Shown here: positions 7,665 through 16,745 of the stretch, in pieces | How the letters are laid out: every line of letters starts with the position of its first letter | How positions within the stretch are numbered: the first letter of the stretch is position 1 | DNA from: SKVR01 sp046291875 | GTDB taxonomy: Bacteria; Bacteroidota; Bacteroidia; Bacteroidales; UBA7960 | Length of the DNA stretch: 64,000 nt | Assembly (NCBI GenBank): GCA_046291875.1 | Contig: JBKBSF010000006.1 | Location: forward strand, 62,001 to 126,000 | Direction: 5' to 3' | The notes under the pieces: model-generated | What the model was told of the DNA's origin: nothing | The model's input: the letters and a program-made list of their open reading frames with translations, nothing else | The model's database searches: none | Position numbers and translations under genes: made by a program

Positions 7665-9887
7665 CTATAATGACAGACCCACTTCTCCGGTCTCAGGTTT
7701 CCCTTCTCCTTTCTCCCGTTCTTCCACCACTACCATCTCATCCAGCAGATACTCCATTCCGGCATACCTGGCTATTACCCAGAGGATGTATTGTGAGTTT
7801 ACCGAGATATTGCGGCATTGCTCGGGATCGAACATAATATCGCTCATGGTGCTTTCCCAGCTGCGGTCGAAATTGAGCCCGATGAGGTTGCCATTTGCGT
7901 CGAGCACAGGGCTGCCGGAATTGCCACCTGTGGTATGATTGGAGGCAATGAAATTCACCACAAGCTGATGCTGGTCTGTGGCAAATTGCCCGTAGCTTTT
8001 CTCTTGCAAAAGATTGTTCAGCTTGTCGGAGATGCGGTAGTCTTCTATCTCTGTCTGGGCTGCTTTTTCAAGGATGCCAGCAGCTGTAGAGAAGGTTTCG
8101 AAGCGGATGGCATCGCGAGGAAAAGAACCCTCCACCCTGCCATAGGTGATGCGCAGTGTGCTGTTGGCATCGGGAAAGAAGTTATAGTCGGGTTGCATCT
8201 TTTTGAGTGCAGCGGTATAAAGCCGGTAGAGGCTGTCCAGTGAGCTCTGATGGGCTCTCAGGGGTTGCTGCACCTGCTCTGCCATAAAACCATTGAGCCC
8301 AGTGGTAAACTGCCAGGCGGGGTCTTTGGCCAGCCGGCGGGCATCGCGCGGGCGGAAATTATCCAGCAACTCCATGGTTTTATCGCGGGAAGCGAACACC
8401 GATCTGTTGAACACGTCGGTGGCATAGCGATCCATATCGCCCTGATAGCGGCGGTTGGCAACTTCCAGCACCGGAGGCACGAAGCCGGGTTCTGAAAGCA
8501 ACAGATACTGGCGGGTCATGGCAGCCATTACCTGGCGATCGGTTTCGGCATGGTAGTCTTTGAAATGGTTTTCGGTAAGCTGTCGCAATCGATGTATTTC
8601 GGCTTGCATTACCTCGGGATCGGGGTTTGCCTGCACGGCCATATTAATCAGCCGGATAAATTGCTCTGCAAAGCGGTAGATCTCGATGCTTCTGCCCGCT
8701 TCGTCGTGCAGGCGTGATGCAAACCGGTAGGGGTGCCACAGGGAGTGGGTATTGCCAAAAGCTTCCATCAGCTCAGCATAGGCAGCACCTTCGGGTGTGG
8801 TGGTAGCCCATAAATTAAAATCCTGTTCCTGACTGCGTTTCACATTTATGGCATCCAGCCGGTTCAGTCCACGGTTTTCGCCAATCCATTTTTTCCAGGC
8901 ATTGGCCACCCGTGCATGCTTTGAGGCATACTGGATGCGCACCTGATCGCTGCGCGACATTTCCTGGTCGTAGATCTGCAGGATACGGGTGCGCAGATCA
9001 ATACCCATGGGGTTTTCTCTTTCCATAATAAATTCTACGGCATCGGAAGTAAGATAGCGCATGGTACGCCCCGGGAAGCCGTATACCATGGTAAAGTCGT
9101 TTTCGGCCAGGGTACGATTGGAAACCGGGAAAAAGTGGGCCGGAGTATAGGGTACATTGTCGGGGCTGTAATCGGCCGGGTTGTTTCCGGCATCGGCATA
9201 CACCCTGAAAAGCATAAAATCGCCTGAGTGGCGGGGCCACATCCAGTTGTCAACATCGCCGCCAAATTTCCCCACAGAGGAAGGGGGGGCACCCACCATA
9301 CGCACATCGCGGTATACGGCATACACAAAAAGGTAGTACTCATTGCCGTAGTAGAAAGGGTTTACGGTTGCTTCGTACTTACCTCCTTCGCGGGCATTGT
9401 TTACAATATCGCGCGACACTCTCCTCACGGCATCGGCCCGTTCTGCTTCGTTCATCCCCTCCCGAAGCACCGCCAATACCTGCTGCGATACATCTTCCAT
9501 GCGCACCAGCAAGGTAACTGTAAGGCCGGGGTTGGGCAGTTCTTCTTCTGCAGAGGCTGCCCAGAAGCCATGGGTCAGATAATCATTCTCCAGGCTACTG
9601 TGGGCTTGTATTTGCCCATATCCGCAATGATGGTTGGTGAGCAGCAGGCCGGAAGAAGAGATAAAAGCACCTGTACAGCCTCTTCCGAAACGCACAATGG
9701 CATCTTTGAGGCTGGCTCCCTCTTCGCTGTAGAGGTCTGTAGCGCTCAGCTGCAAGCCCATGGCCTGCATCTCTTCTATGTTTTTATGGATAAGGGAAGG
9801 CAACCACATGCCCTCCACTGCCAGCAGGTGCAAAGGCAGAAGCACCAGGGCGAGAAGTATAGTTTTTTTTAACGCTTGGTATAGCAT
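7665..9887 (-). CDS. dpp11: S46 family serine peptidase, DPP11-type (Asp/Glu-specific dipeptidyl-peptidase)
   Basis: A periplasmic peptidase of 740 residues with a signal peptide (residues 1-23) that removes dipeptides from the N-terminus of oligopeptides. The chymotrypsin-like triad can be placed: His86 in LLTNHHCGYG, Asp223 in WPRHSGDF and Ser657 in TGGNSGSP. In the S46 family the residue 18 positions after the catalytic Ser sets P1 specificity (Gly666 in P. gingivalis DPP7, Arg673 in DPP11). Here that residue is Arg675, in GLNFDRSWE, so preference for acidic Asp/Glu at P1 is predicted. Such enzymes feed amino-acid-fermenting Bacteroidota. It is the last gene of a co-directional minus-strand run, but a terminator separates it from ridA. 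Confidence 0.93.
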   Translation of the reverse strand: MLYQALKKTILLALVLLPLHLLAVEGMWLPSLIHKNIEEMQAMGLQLSATDLYSEEGASLKDAIVRFGRGCTGAFISSSGLLLTNHHCGYGQIQAHSSLENDYLTHGFWAASAEEELPNPGLTVTLLVRMEDVSQQVLAVLREGMNEAERADAVRRVSRDIVNNAREGGKYEATVNPFYYGNEYYLFVYAVYRDVRMVGAPPSSVGKFGGDVDNWMWPRHSGDFMLFRVYADAGNNPADYSPDNVPYTPAHFFPVSNRTLAENDFTMVYGFPGRTMRYLTSDAVEFIMERENPMGIDLRTRILQIYDQEMSRSDQVRIQYASKHARVANAWKKWIGENRGLNRLDAINVKRSQEQDFNLWATTTPEGAAYAELMEAFGNTHSLWHPYRFASRLHDEAGRSIEIYRFAEQFIRLINMAVQANPDPEVMQAEIHRLRQLTENHFKDYHAETDRQVMAAMTRQYLLLSEPGFVPPVLEVANRRYQGDMDRYATDVFNRSVFASRDKTMELLDNFRPRDARRLAKDPAWQFTTGLNGFMAEQVQQPLRAHQSSLDSLYRLYTAALKKMQPDYNFFPDANSTLRITYGRVEGSFPRDAIRFETFSTAAGILEKAAQTEIEDYRISDKLNNLLQEKSYGQFATDQHQLVVNFIASNHTTGGNSGSPVLDANGNLIGLNFDRSWESTMSDIMFDPEQCRNISVNSQYILWVIARYAGMEYLLDEMVVVEEREKGEGKPETGEVGLSL

Positions 9888-9914
9888 AACTTACAGATGT
9901 TTAGGGGTAAAAAA

Positions 9915-9941
9915 AGCCGGCTCACCAAAGGCAAACCGGCT
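9915..9941 (-). terminator. intrinsic terminator after ridA
   Basis: On the minus strand AGCCGG and CCGGCT pair around a 15-base loop and are followed by a T-tract (the A-run at 9909-9915). It lies 20 bases beyond the ridA stop. Confidence 0.6.
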
Positions 9942-9960
9942 CAAAAATAAGTAATGTCTT

Positions 9961-10338
9961 TCAGATAACCGCGATGCAGCTGATCTCCACATCAACACCA
10001 AGTGGCAAACCTGCTACCTGCACTGTTTCGCGAGCCGGGGGATCTTCTGCAAAATAACCGCCGTAAACCTCATTGATAAAGGGAAAATCCTTCATATCGG
10101 AAATAAAAATACTGCATTTCACCACATTGGAAAAATCCATACCCGCTTCGTGGAGAATGGCCTTAAGGTTTTCCATTACCTGGCGTGTCTGTTCCTTTAC
10201 ATCTCCCTTGAGCAATTCGCCATTGGCAGGATTCAGGGGGATCTGGCCCGAAACATACAGGGTGTTATTGGCCATAACCGCCTGATTGTAAGGCCCTATT
10301 GGCTTGGGAGCCTTTTCTGTATTCACGAACTTCTTCAT
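9961..10338 (-). CDS. ridA: RidA family reactive intermediate deaminase
   Basis: A 125-residue YjgF/YER057c/UK114 protein. RidA hydrolyses reactive enamine/imine intermediates made by PLP enzymes such as threonine dehydratase, protecting other PLP enzymes in the cytoplasm. Family features are GPYNQAV, LYVSGQIPLNP, the EQTRQVMENLKAIL helix, and the C-terminal PPARETVQVAGLPLGVDVEI with its conserved Arg (ARETV). The frame extends upstream, but homologous sequence begins at MKKF, so the ATG at 10338 is chosen. Sitting beside the PLP-dependent alanine racemase fusion and pdxA (PLP synthesis) makes sense for this role. Confidence 0.93.
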   Translation of the reverse strand: MKKFVNTEKAPKPIGPYNQAVMANNTLYVSGQIPLNPANGELLKGDVKEQTRQVMENLKAILHEAGMDFSNVVKCSIFISDMKDFPFINEVYGGYFAEDPPARETVQVAGLPLGVDVEISCIAVI

Positions 10339-10387
10339 AACAAAATGGGTTTTCTTATTGAGATAATGAAATGGATTTGCACATTGG

Positions 10388-10395
10388 CAAAAATA
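10388..10395 (-). promoter_or_regulatory. -7 box upstream of ridA
   Basis: Reads TATTTTTG on the minus strand, about 50 bases upstream of the ridA ATG; a -33 partner is not at the usual distance. Confidence 0.4.
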
Positions 10396-10471
10396 ATCCT
10401 TTTGCACAAAAAAGCACACTTCCGTGAATATTTATTCGCTTTGCAAAGAAAAGGAAAGCACAGACCGTACC

Positions 10472-12964
10472 CTACTCCTGGTAGTATACCCTTTTAACCC
10501 GGGCCGCAATGCTGGTGAATACCTCATAGGGTATGGTGCCCAGTTTTCGTGCCAGTCGCGTTACCGGCAAATCTTCTCCGAAAATGATCACCTCATCGCC
10601 TTGCCGGGCCCCCAGCCCTGTAACATCCAGGCAACACATATCCATGGAGATATTCCCCAGGACAGGAGCCTTTTTGCCGCCCACCAGCATGTAGCCTTTC
10701 CCGTTGCTCAGCCGGCGGTTGAGGCCATCGGCATAGCCCACCGGAACGATGGCCACCTGGGTTTCTTTTTCCAGCATGGCAGCCCTGTTATAACCTACAC
10801 TCTGGCCTGCAGCTACAGTTTTGATCTGAGATATCACCGTTTTAAAGGTGGTAACATTGCGCAGCAACCGGGCAATAGCAGCTGAGGGATCTACGCCATA
10901 CAGACCTATTCCCAGCCGAACCATATCAAATTGCGACTCCGGCAATCGACTTATGGCAGCAGAGTTAGCCATATGGCGCAAAAACGGATATCCAAGGTTT
11001 TCTTCCAGCTTGTCTGCCATACGCCGGAAAGTTTCCATTTGCTGAATAGAAAAATCATCGAACTCAGGAAGATCGGAGGCTGAAAAATGAGAGAAAACGG
11101 TGGCTACCCGCATCCACGGATACTGTTTCAGACCCTGGATCAAGGCATCGAGCTCATGCTCCAGAAATCCCAAACGGTGCATGCCGGTGTCGAGCTTCAG
11201 GTGCACCCGGAAGGGATCGTCAGACCCCTGACTTGCAAAACTGGCGCCAGCAGCCGCAAGGCGCTGCAACAGCTCCAGCGAATAGATCTCGGGCTCGAGT
11301 TTATAGCGAAACAGGATGTCGAGGTTGTGCAACTCCGGATTAAGCACCATAATTGGCATGGTGATACCCGCATTGCGCAACTCCTTCCCCTCATCGGCAA
11401 AGGCAACAGCCAGATAATCAACCTGGTGATACTGCAATACACTTGCAATTTCGAAGCTTCCGCTTCCATAGGAGAAAGCCTTCACCATGGCGGTGATTTT
11501 TACACCGGGATGAAGCATGCTTTTGTAAACATTCAGGTTATGCACCAGGGCATCCAGATCGATCTCCAGTAAGGTTTGATGGTCTTTGTATTGCAAGGCA
11601 TTGCTAATGCGTTCGAAACCAAAATCGCGGGCCCCCTTAAGCAAAATCCCCTCATTCTGAAATCCGTAAAGATCTGCAGAGGCCAGAAAACTTTCTGTAT
11701 CGGGGTAAAAACTTGCCTGGAAATTCGCGAAGCAATGTGCATGGTTACTTATATCAGGGCCAATGCCAATGAGAGCGTCGACCCGCCTGGCCTGCAACAG
11801 CACTGCCACTTGCTCGTAAAGCTTTTCGGGCTCAATACCCGCCTGCAGAATATCGGACAGAATAAGTGTTTTTCTGCGCGATCTTACCTGGTTGAAGAGA
11901 AAATCGAGGGCAATGCCCAGGGAGAGCAGGTCGGAGTTGTAGGCATCGTTGATGAGCGTGCACTGGTTGATACCCTGGCGCAACTCAAGGCGCATGGCCA
12001 TCGGCTGCAAACGCAAAAGTCCTTTTGCAATCCAGGCAGGATCATAGCCCTGGCAATTGAGATAGGCTACACAATGCATTGCATTTTCCAGGGAAGCATC
12101 GTCGGTAAATGGGATAAAGTACTCCTGAACAGCCCCTCTGAACCTAAGCTGCAGGCGGCTCCCGGAGGCTTTTCTCTCCATATTGATCAGTTGCATATCG
12201 TTGCCGGGCTCTTTCCCCCAGCGAAAAAGCCTTAAGGTGGGCTTACCATGGCTCCACTGGCGGATGATCTGATCTGGCACTTCGTTATCGCTATGGTATA
12301 CAAGCAGTTCGCTTTGGCTGAACAGGTTAAGTTTTTCCAGGATTTTTTGCTCGCGCGACACAAACCCTTCATCATGGGCGGGTCCGATGTTGGTAAAAAT
12401 GCCATGGGTAGGTCTGATGATCCGCTGGAGGCGTGTCATCTCGCCGGGTTTGGAAATACCGGCTTCAAATACACCCAGTTCGTGTGCTGCATTGATTTGC
12501 CAAACAGAAAGAGGCACACCCGTCTGAGAGTTGTAGCTGCGAGGATTTTTCACCACATGCCATTGATCGGCAAGTAGTTGCGAAAGCCATTCTTTCACGA
12601 TGGTTTTGCCATTGCTGCCGGTAATACCCACTACAGGGAGGCTGAAACGGCACCGGTGCCAGGCGGCCAGATTTTGCAGCGCCTGCAACGTGTCGTCAAC
12701 CAACACATAGGCAGTATCGGGGGCCGGTTTGGCAGGCAACTGGGATACTACAAAGCAGCGCACCCCTTTTTGCTGAAGTTCAGCTATGTAGCGATGACCA
12801 TTGTTTTTTTGTGTAACAAGAGCAAAGAAAGCAGTAGCCTGGGGCACAACCAGCCTGCGGCTGTCGGTAAGCAGGTGCCCTACAGACAGACCAGGTGGAG
12901 GCTGCCCCACAAGCCGGCCCGAGGTGGCTTCTATAATTTCATGTAATGAGTATGCTGTTGCCAT
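10472..12964 (-). CDS. murF-alr: bifunctional MurF ligase / alanine racemase
   Basis: An 830-residue fusion known from Bacteroidota. The N-terminal half (about 1-455) is UDP-N-acetylmuramoyl-tripeptide:D-Ala-D-Ala ligase, with the Mur P-loop GITGSNGKT at 113-121 and the GVFEAGISKPGEM motif. The C-terminal half (about 463-830) is fold-type III PLP alanine racemase, with the PLP lysine at Lys495 in MVKAFSYGSG and the LGIGLYGVD motif. One polypeptide thus makes D-alanine and ligates the D-Ala-D-Ala dipeptide onto the peptidoglycan precursor; Ddl, between the two steps, must be encoded elsewhere. It starts 20 bases after the pdxA stop and is probably co-transcribed with it, and pdxA supplies the PLP cofactor used by the racemase half. 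Confidence 0.96.
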   Translation of the reverse strand: MATAYSLHEIIEATSGRLVGQPPPGLSVGHLLTDSRRLVVPQATAFFALVTQKNNGHRYIAELQQKGVRCFVVSQLPAKPAPDTAYVLVDDTLQALQNLAAWHRCRFSLPVVGITGSNGKTIVKEWLSQLLADQWHVVKNPRSYNSQTGVPLSVWQINAAHELGVFEAGISKPGEMTRLQRIIRPTHGIFTNIGPAHDEGFVSREQKILEKLNLFSQSELLVYHSDNEVPDQIIRQWSHGKPTLRLFRWGKEPGNDMQLINMERKASGSRLQLRFRGAVQEYFIPFTDDASLENAMHCVAYLNCQGYDPAWIAKGLLRLQPMAMRLELRQGINQCTLINDAYNSDLLSLGIALDFLFNQVRSRRKTLILSDILQAGIEPEKLYEQVAVLLQARRVDALIGIGPDISNHAHCFANFQASFYPDTESFLASADLYGFQNEGILLKGARDFGFERISNALQYKDHQTLLEIDLDALVHNLNVYKSMLHPGVKITAMVKAFSYGSGSFEIASVLQYHQVDYLAVAFADEGKELRNAGITMPIMVLNPELHNLDILFRYKLEPEIYSLELLQRLAAAGASFASQGSDDPFRVHLKLDTGMHRLGFLEHELDALIQGLKQYPWMRVATVFSHFSASDLPEFDDFSIQQMETFRRMADKLEENLGYPFLRHMANSAAISRLPESQFDMVRLGIGLYGVDPSAAIARLLRNVTTFKTVISQIKTVAAGQSVGYNRAAMLEKETQVAIVPVGYADGLNRRLSNGKGYMLVGGKKAPVLGNISMDMCCLDVTGLGARQGDEVIIFGEDLPVTRLARKLGTIPYEVFTSIAARVKRVYYQE

Positions 12965-12984
12965 AAACCAGCACTCAGATGGGT

Positions 12985-14127
12985 TTACAAAACAGGGCTG
13001 TCAAAATCGTCGCGCAGCGCTTTGAGTTCATTCTTATCCGCATCGCTGTCTTCTGCCAGTGCAGAGAATTTGAGCGGATTGGCAGTGATCTCATCGAACT
13101 GCTTGCGGTTTTTTACCACATCGATAGCAAGGTAAAGTGCTTCGCGGAAGGACTCTGATGAGGCGGTTCCTTTTCCTGCCAATTCGTAAGCAGTACCGTG
13201 TGCGGGAGAGGTGCGAACCACCGGAAGACCGGCAGTGAAGTTTACCCCTGACTGAAAAGCCATGCTTTTGAAAGGAATAAGCCCCTGATCGTGGTACATG
13301 GCCAGTATGCCATCAAACTGATTGAAGGAAGATGAGCCAAAGAATCCATCGGCCGGGAAGGGCCCAAAAGCCATGATACCCTGATCAAAGGCCTTCTGGA
13401 TGGCAGGGATGATGATAGTTTCCTCCTCAATACCCAGAATACCTTTATCTCCGGCATGAGGATTAAGGCCCATAACCGCAATGCGCGGACGACGGATGCC
13501 AAAATCGCGCACCAGGGAGTTGTGGATGATTCTTATTTTCTGTAAAATCAACTCTTCAGTGATCAGCGTGGGTACTTCGCGCAGTGCCACATGCCCGGTA
13601 ACCACACCGATACGCATGGAGTTATTGACCATGAGCATGAGGAAATCGCGGGTTTCGAACTTGCGTGCGAAGTATTCGGTATGACCGGGGAAGTTAAAAT
13701 CCTTACTCTGAATATTCTGCTTGTTGATGGGACCCGTAACCAGGGCATCTATTCTGCCTTCGGCCAGATCGAGTGTTGCTGCTTCCAGTGCCATATAGGC
13801 AGCTTTGCCTGCCACATCGGTGCTTTGCCCCAGATCGACCTTGATCTCCTGAGTGATCACATTCACCAGGTTGATCTTTTCATCCAGAGCCTGGTCGGCA
13901 CTGCGTATGATATTGAAAGCCACCTCAGCCAGGTTGAGAGCTTTACGGTGGTAAGAGGCCACCTTGGAGCTTCCATACAACACGGGGGTGAAATACTCAA
14001 AAATCCTTGAATCCTGGAGACTTTTCAGAATGACCTCATAGCTTACACTGTTTACATCGCCATGGGTAATCCCAATACGCAAAGGGGTGATTTTTTCTTC
14101 GGGGATATATTCCTGTTCGTTTTCCAT
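12985..14127 (-). CDS. pdxA: 4-hydroxythreonine-4-phosphate dehydrogenase
   Basis: A 380-residue NAD-dependent dehydrogenase of the DXP-dependent pyridoxal phosphate pathway. It oxidises 4-phosphohydroxy-L-threonine, and the product condenses with DXP through PdxJ. Visible motifs are GITHGDVNSVSYEV, GPINKQNI, the metal-binding GHTEYF, GLNPHAGDKGILGIEE and the AMYHDQGLIPFK signature. The protein is about 50 residues longer than the E. coli enzyme, with a short N-terminal extension (MENEQEYIPEEKI) and a longer C-terminal tail, as in other Bacteroidota members. Gene order pepA-pdxA-murF/alr; a -7 box lies just upstream, so it may have its own promoter. Confidence 0.94.
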   Translation of the reverse strand: MENEQEYIPEEKITPLRIGITHGDVNSVSYEVILKSLQDSRIFEYFTPVLYGSSKVASYHRKALNLAEVAFNIIRSADQALDEKINLVNVITQEIKVDLGQSTDVAGKAAYMALEAATLDLAEGRIDALVTGPINKQNIQSKDFNFPGHTEYFARKFETRDFLMLMVNNSMRIGVVTGHVALREVPTLITEELILQKIRIIHNSLVRDFGIRRPRIAVMGLNPHAGDKGILGIEEETIIIPAIQKAFDQGIMAFGPFPADGFFGSSSFNQFDGILAMYHDQGLIPFKSMAFQSGVNFTAGLPVVRTSPAHGTAYELAGKGTASSESFREALYLAIDVVKNRKQFDEITANPLKFSALAEDSDADKNELKALRDDFDSPVL

Positions 14128-14155
14128 TCTGATGAAGTGATTTATTTTACAAGGG

Positions 14156-14163
14156 CAAAGTTA
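14156..14163 (-). promoter_or_regulatory. -7 box upstream of pdxA
   Basis: TAACTTTG on the minus strand, 29 bases upstream of the pdxA ATG, in the gap after pepA. No clear -33 element at the expected distance. Confidence 0.5.
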
Positions 14164-14233
14164 ATATAATATTGATAAGTTGTTGAAAGGCCCATGGGAG
14201 GATGATTGCTTAGCATGCACTTCACTCTTTGCC

Positions 14234-15661
14234 TCAGCACTGAGCTGCCAGGAACCGATAAAGCAGCCTCACTCCCACTCCTGTACCTCCCTTTCCCAGG
14301 TAGGATTCTCTGCCATCCATGAATGCCATTCCGGCAATATCGAGGTGTATCCAGGGGTAAGAGGTAAAATGAGCCAGGAACTTTCCTGCGGTAATGGCTC
14401 CGGCCCCTTTTCCCTTTCCAATATTGCGCAGATCGGCAATATCGGAAACCATCTCTTCTCCATACTCTTCCCAGAAAGGCAGTTCTGCCAGTCGCTCCCA
14501 TGCAAGCATACCTGCCTCTTTGAGCTGCACAAAGAAATCATCGGCTTGCTGATGCATGGCCACAACCCCGTATTTCCCAATGGCCATGGCAGCCGAACCT
14601 GTAAGGGTGGCAATATCAATTACCAAAGCGGGGTTATAGCGTGCGGCATGCAACAAGGCATCGGCCAGTATAAGCCGTCCTTCGGCATCGGTATTGAGTA
14701 TTTCCACTGTTTTCCCATTGCCCATGCGAATGATATCGCCCGGCAACATGGCTTGCTCGCCGGGCCGGTTGTCGGTGGCAGGCACCATGGCAATCACATG
14801 AAGAGGCAATTGATTGAGAGCAGCAGCATATAAAGCCCCAAATACAGCAGCACCGCCCGCCATATCGCTTTTCATGGCTTCAAGCCCGGGGGTAGGCTTG
14901 AGGTTGATGCCCCCGGTATCGAATACCAGGCCTTTGCCTACCAACACAACAGGTTGCTTGTTGCGCGGATTTTCCGGTTTCCATTCCATAATGGTGAAGG
15001 TGGGATCAGACTTGCTCCCTTTGTTTACCGTGAGCAATCCTTCCATTTTCAGGGCTTCAATCTGCTTACGCCCCAATACTTCCACATGCAGCCCGGCCCG
15101 CGATCCGAAACTCTCCATTTTACGCGCAAACCCCATGGCATCGAGCAGATTACCCGGCTCATTGACCATATCACGGGCAGCAAAACAGGCTTTTACAAGG
15201 TTTTCCAGTTCCGACACCTGGTGTTGCTCAAGAGCCCCTGAAGCAATTTTTATTTTGGAAAAGAGTACTCTGTTTTCTTCTTTCTTTTTGTGCCTTTCAA
15301 ACCTGTAGGCTCCCAGGGCCATCCCCTCTGCCAGGGCAAGAATCTGGTTATTATCAGCACCCACGGGCATTATAACTGCCTTTCCTGTTTTTTCGGCCAG
15401 CAATGCTGCCACCAGTTCATCGCCTTTGCGGCGCAACTTTTCAAGGGCAGAAGCATCGTTTGCCGGGCCACACAAATAGACCCATACCTGTTGTTGCAGC
15501 CGGTTGAAAAAGAACAGGTCTCTTTTGGATTCGCCCGCCAGGGAGGCTATATACTCCTGCTCGGGCAGGCTCAGCGGGCTTTGGGGTAGCAAGTCGGCCG
15601 AGGAAATTAACACCACGAAGGATTCATCCGCTTTGATACGGTCGGTAAGGTGAATGGTCAT
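14234..15661 (-). CDS. pepA: leucyl aminopeptidase, M17 family
   Basis: A cytosolic two-zinc aminopeptidase of 475 residues that removes N-terminal residues from peptides. All M17 active-site residues are present at a constant offset of -27 from E. coli PepA: metal ligands Lys243, Asp248, Asp266, Asp325 and Glu327, and catalytic Lys255 and Arg329 (motifs GKGLVFDTGGINLKP and NTDAEGRL). The N-terminal 160 residues are the divergent macro-like domain. No signal peptide. With the S46 dipeptidyl-peptidase and the SusCD-type transporter nearby it fits a peptide-using lifestyle, but a housekeeping role is equally likely. It is transcribed from its own upstream -7 box. Confidence 0.95.
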   Translation of the reverse strand: MTIHLTDRIKADESFVVLISSADLLPQSPLSLPEQEYIASLAGESKRDLFFFNRLQQQVWVYLCGPANDASALEKLRRKGDELVAALLAEKTGKAVIMPVGADNNQILALAEGMALGAYRFERHKKKEENRVLFSKIKIASGALEQHQVSELENLVKACFAARDMVNEPGNLLDAMGFARKMESFGSRAGLHVEVLGRKQIEALKMEGLLTVNKGSKSDPTFTIMEWKPENPRNKQPVVLVGKGLVFDTGGINLKPTPGLEAMKSDMAGGAAVFGALYAAALNQLPLHVIAMVPATDNRPGEQAMLPGDIIRMGNGKTVEILNTDAEGRLILADALLHAARYNPALVIDIATLTGSAAMAIGKYGVVAMHQQADDFFVQLKEAGMLAWERLAELPFWEEYGEEMVSDIADLRNIGKGKGAGAITAGKFLAHFTSYPWIHLDIAGMAFMDGRESYLGKGGTGVGVRLLYRFLAAQC

Positions 15662-15701
15662 AAGGGAAAAAGCTTTGGGTTTTGCAAAAAGTAAGGCCTT
15701 G

Positions 15702-15709
15702 CAAAGTTA
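15702..15709 (-). promoter_or_regulatory. pepA promoter, -7 box
   Basis: TAACTTTG on the minus strand, 40 bases upstream of the pepA ATG; a TTTG at 15732-15735 (minus strand) is 22 bases further upstream and may serve as the -33 element. Confidence 0.55.
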
Positions 15710-15744
15710 GTGTTGAAGGGCAAAGGAAAAACAAATAAATTAAA

Positions 15745-15767
15745 AAAGGCCGCATAAAGCGGCCTTT
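15745..15767 (-). terminator. intrinsic terminator of the susC-susD-susE-like operon
   Basis: A perfect 9-bp stem, AAAGGCCGC (15745-15753) with GCGGCCTTT (15759-15767), and a 5-base loop, followed on the minus strand by a T-tract (A-run 15742-15747). A second weaker inverted repeat, AGCCGGC/GCCGGCT (15852-15858 and 15876-15882), lies between it and the last gene of the operon. Confidence 0.8.
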
Positions 15768-15912
15768 AAACAAAAACAACATGAAATTATTATGCTTCCT
15801 TACTTCCTTGCTGCTGGCAGAGAAACTCCTTCAGACAGGCTCAGAAAGGGCAGCCGGCATAATAACCCAAATAACGCCGGCTACCGTGGATGCACAATTC
15901 GTTACAATACTT

Positions 15913-16725
15913 TTATTCTATACGGGTCCATAAACTTGAAATCACCCTGTCGAAAAAGCCAGCTTCCACAAAAATGGCATAGCTGATCTCAATCTGGAAA
16001 TTGCAGGGGTTGTAAGTCCCTTTGGTGATATGGGCAATGTATGCCTGACCATGTGTGGCATGTTCAAAATATTCCTGCTGGGGTATTTCAACTTCAAAGT
16101 TGGAGAAGCTGGGTTCTTTGAGAGCAATTTTCACATCTACAGAGAACTCCCACAGGTTGCTTACGGTAAGCATATTTCCGTCTTCGGGGTTGTAGGTTAC
16201 AGTAACCACATAGGGATCAACCTCTCCGTCGTACTGCGACACATCATGCACCAGGTAGGAACCTACGAACATTTGCATAATGGTTTCGCAATATCTTTCA
16301 GCACGCAACACAAAGCTTTGATTGAAAGCAGCCTTGTCGATGTCGCCACCTTCAACGGTTAGCACAACACGTACTTCTTCATCTCCAAAGGCATCAAAAT
16401 TAAATCGAACCGGAACATCCACAAAATACTCTCCGGCAGGGATTACCACAGATGTAGATTCGAGAGAGAAGTGCTCACCTGCCACTGCAGTACCAGACAA
16501 ACCGATTTGTACGGTGCGGTTGCGGTTTTCGGCGCGGGTAACACCAACGCGAACCTTGGCCACGTTATCCTGCGGATCGTCGGAGTCGGCAACAAAAATT
16601 TTGGCAGTACCTTCAGCGAAGTGTACCAATGATGGGCCATCGAAAAGGTTTCTGGTATCGTCTTCACAAGAAGCCATAAAAACCACCAGGATGGCAAGTA
16701 AAAATATATTCAGTTTTATCTTCAT
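15913..16725 (-). CDS. SusE-position outer-membrane lipoprotein with Calx-beta-like domain
   Basis: A 270-residue lipoprotein: the signal peptide ends in the lipobox VFMASC, so the acylated Cys is about residue 20. Residues 28-140 resemble a Calx-beta/DUF4843-like Ig fold (GTAVAGEHFSLESTSVVIPAGE), and the C-terminal half is beta-rich with a well-defined domain of unknown family. It follows susD by 20 bases, the place where SusE/SusF-type surface ligand-binding lipoproteins are usually found, so it probably captures substrate for the SusCD transporter. No enzyme accompanies the operon. The exact ligand is unknown; a peptide or a glycan is possible. Confidence 0.75.
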   Translation of the reverse strand: MKIKLNIFLLAILVVFMASCEDDTRNLFDGPSLVHFAEGTAKIFVADSDDPQDNVAKVRVGVTRAENRNRTVQIGLSGTAVAGEHFSLESTSVVIPAGEYFVDVPVRFNFDAFGDEEVRVVLTVEGGDIDKAAFNQSFVLRAERYCETIMQMFVGSYLVHDVSQYDGEVDPYVVTVTYNPEDGNMLTVSNLWEFSVDVKIALKEPSFSNFEVEIPQQEYFEHATHGQAYIAHITKGTYNPCNFQIEISYAIFVEAGFFDRVISSLWTRIE

Positions 16726-16745
16726 TGTTAATCAGTTTTAGTTGT

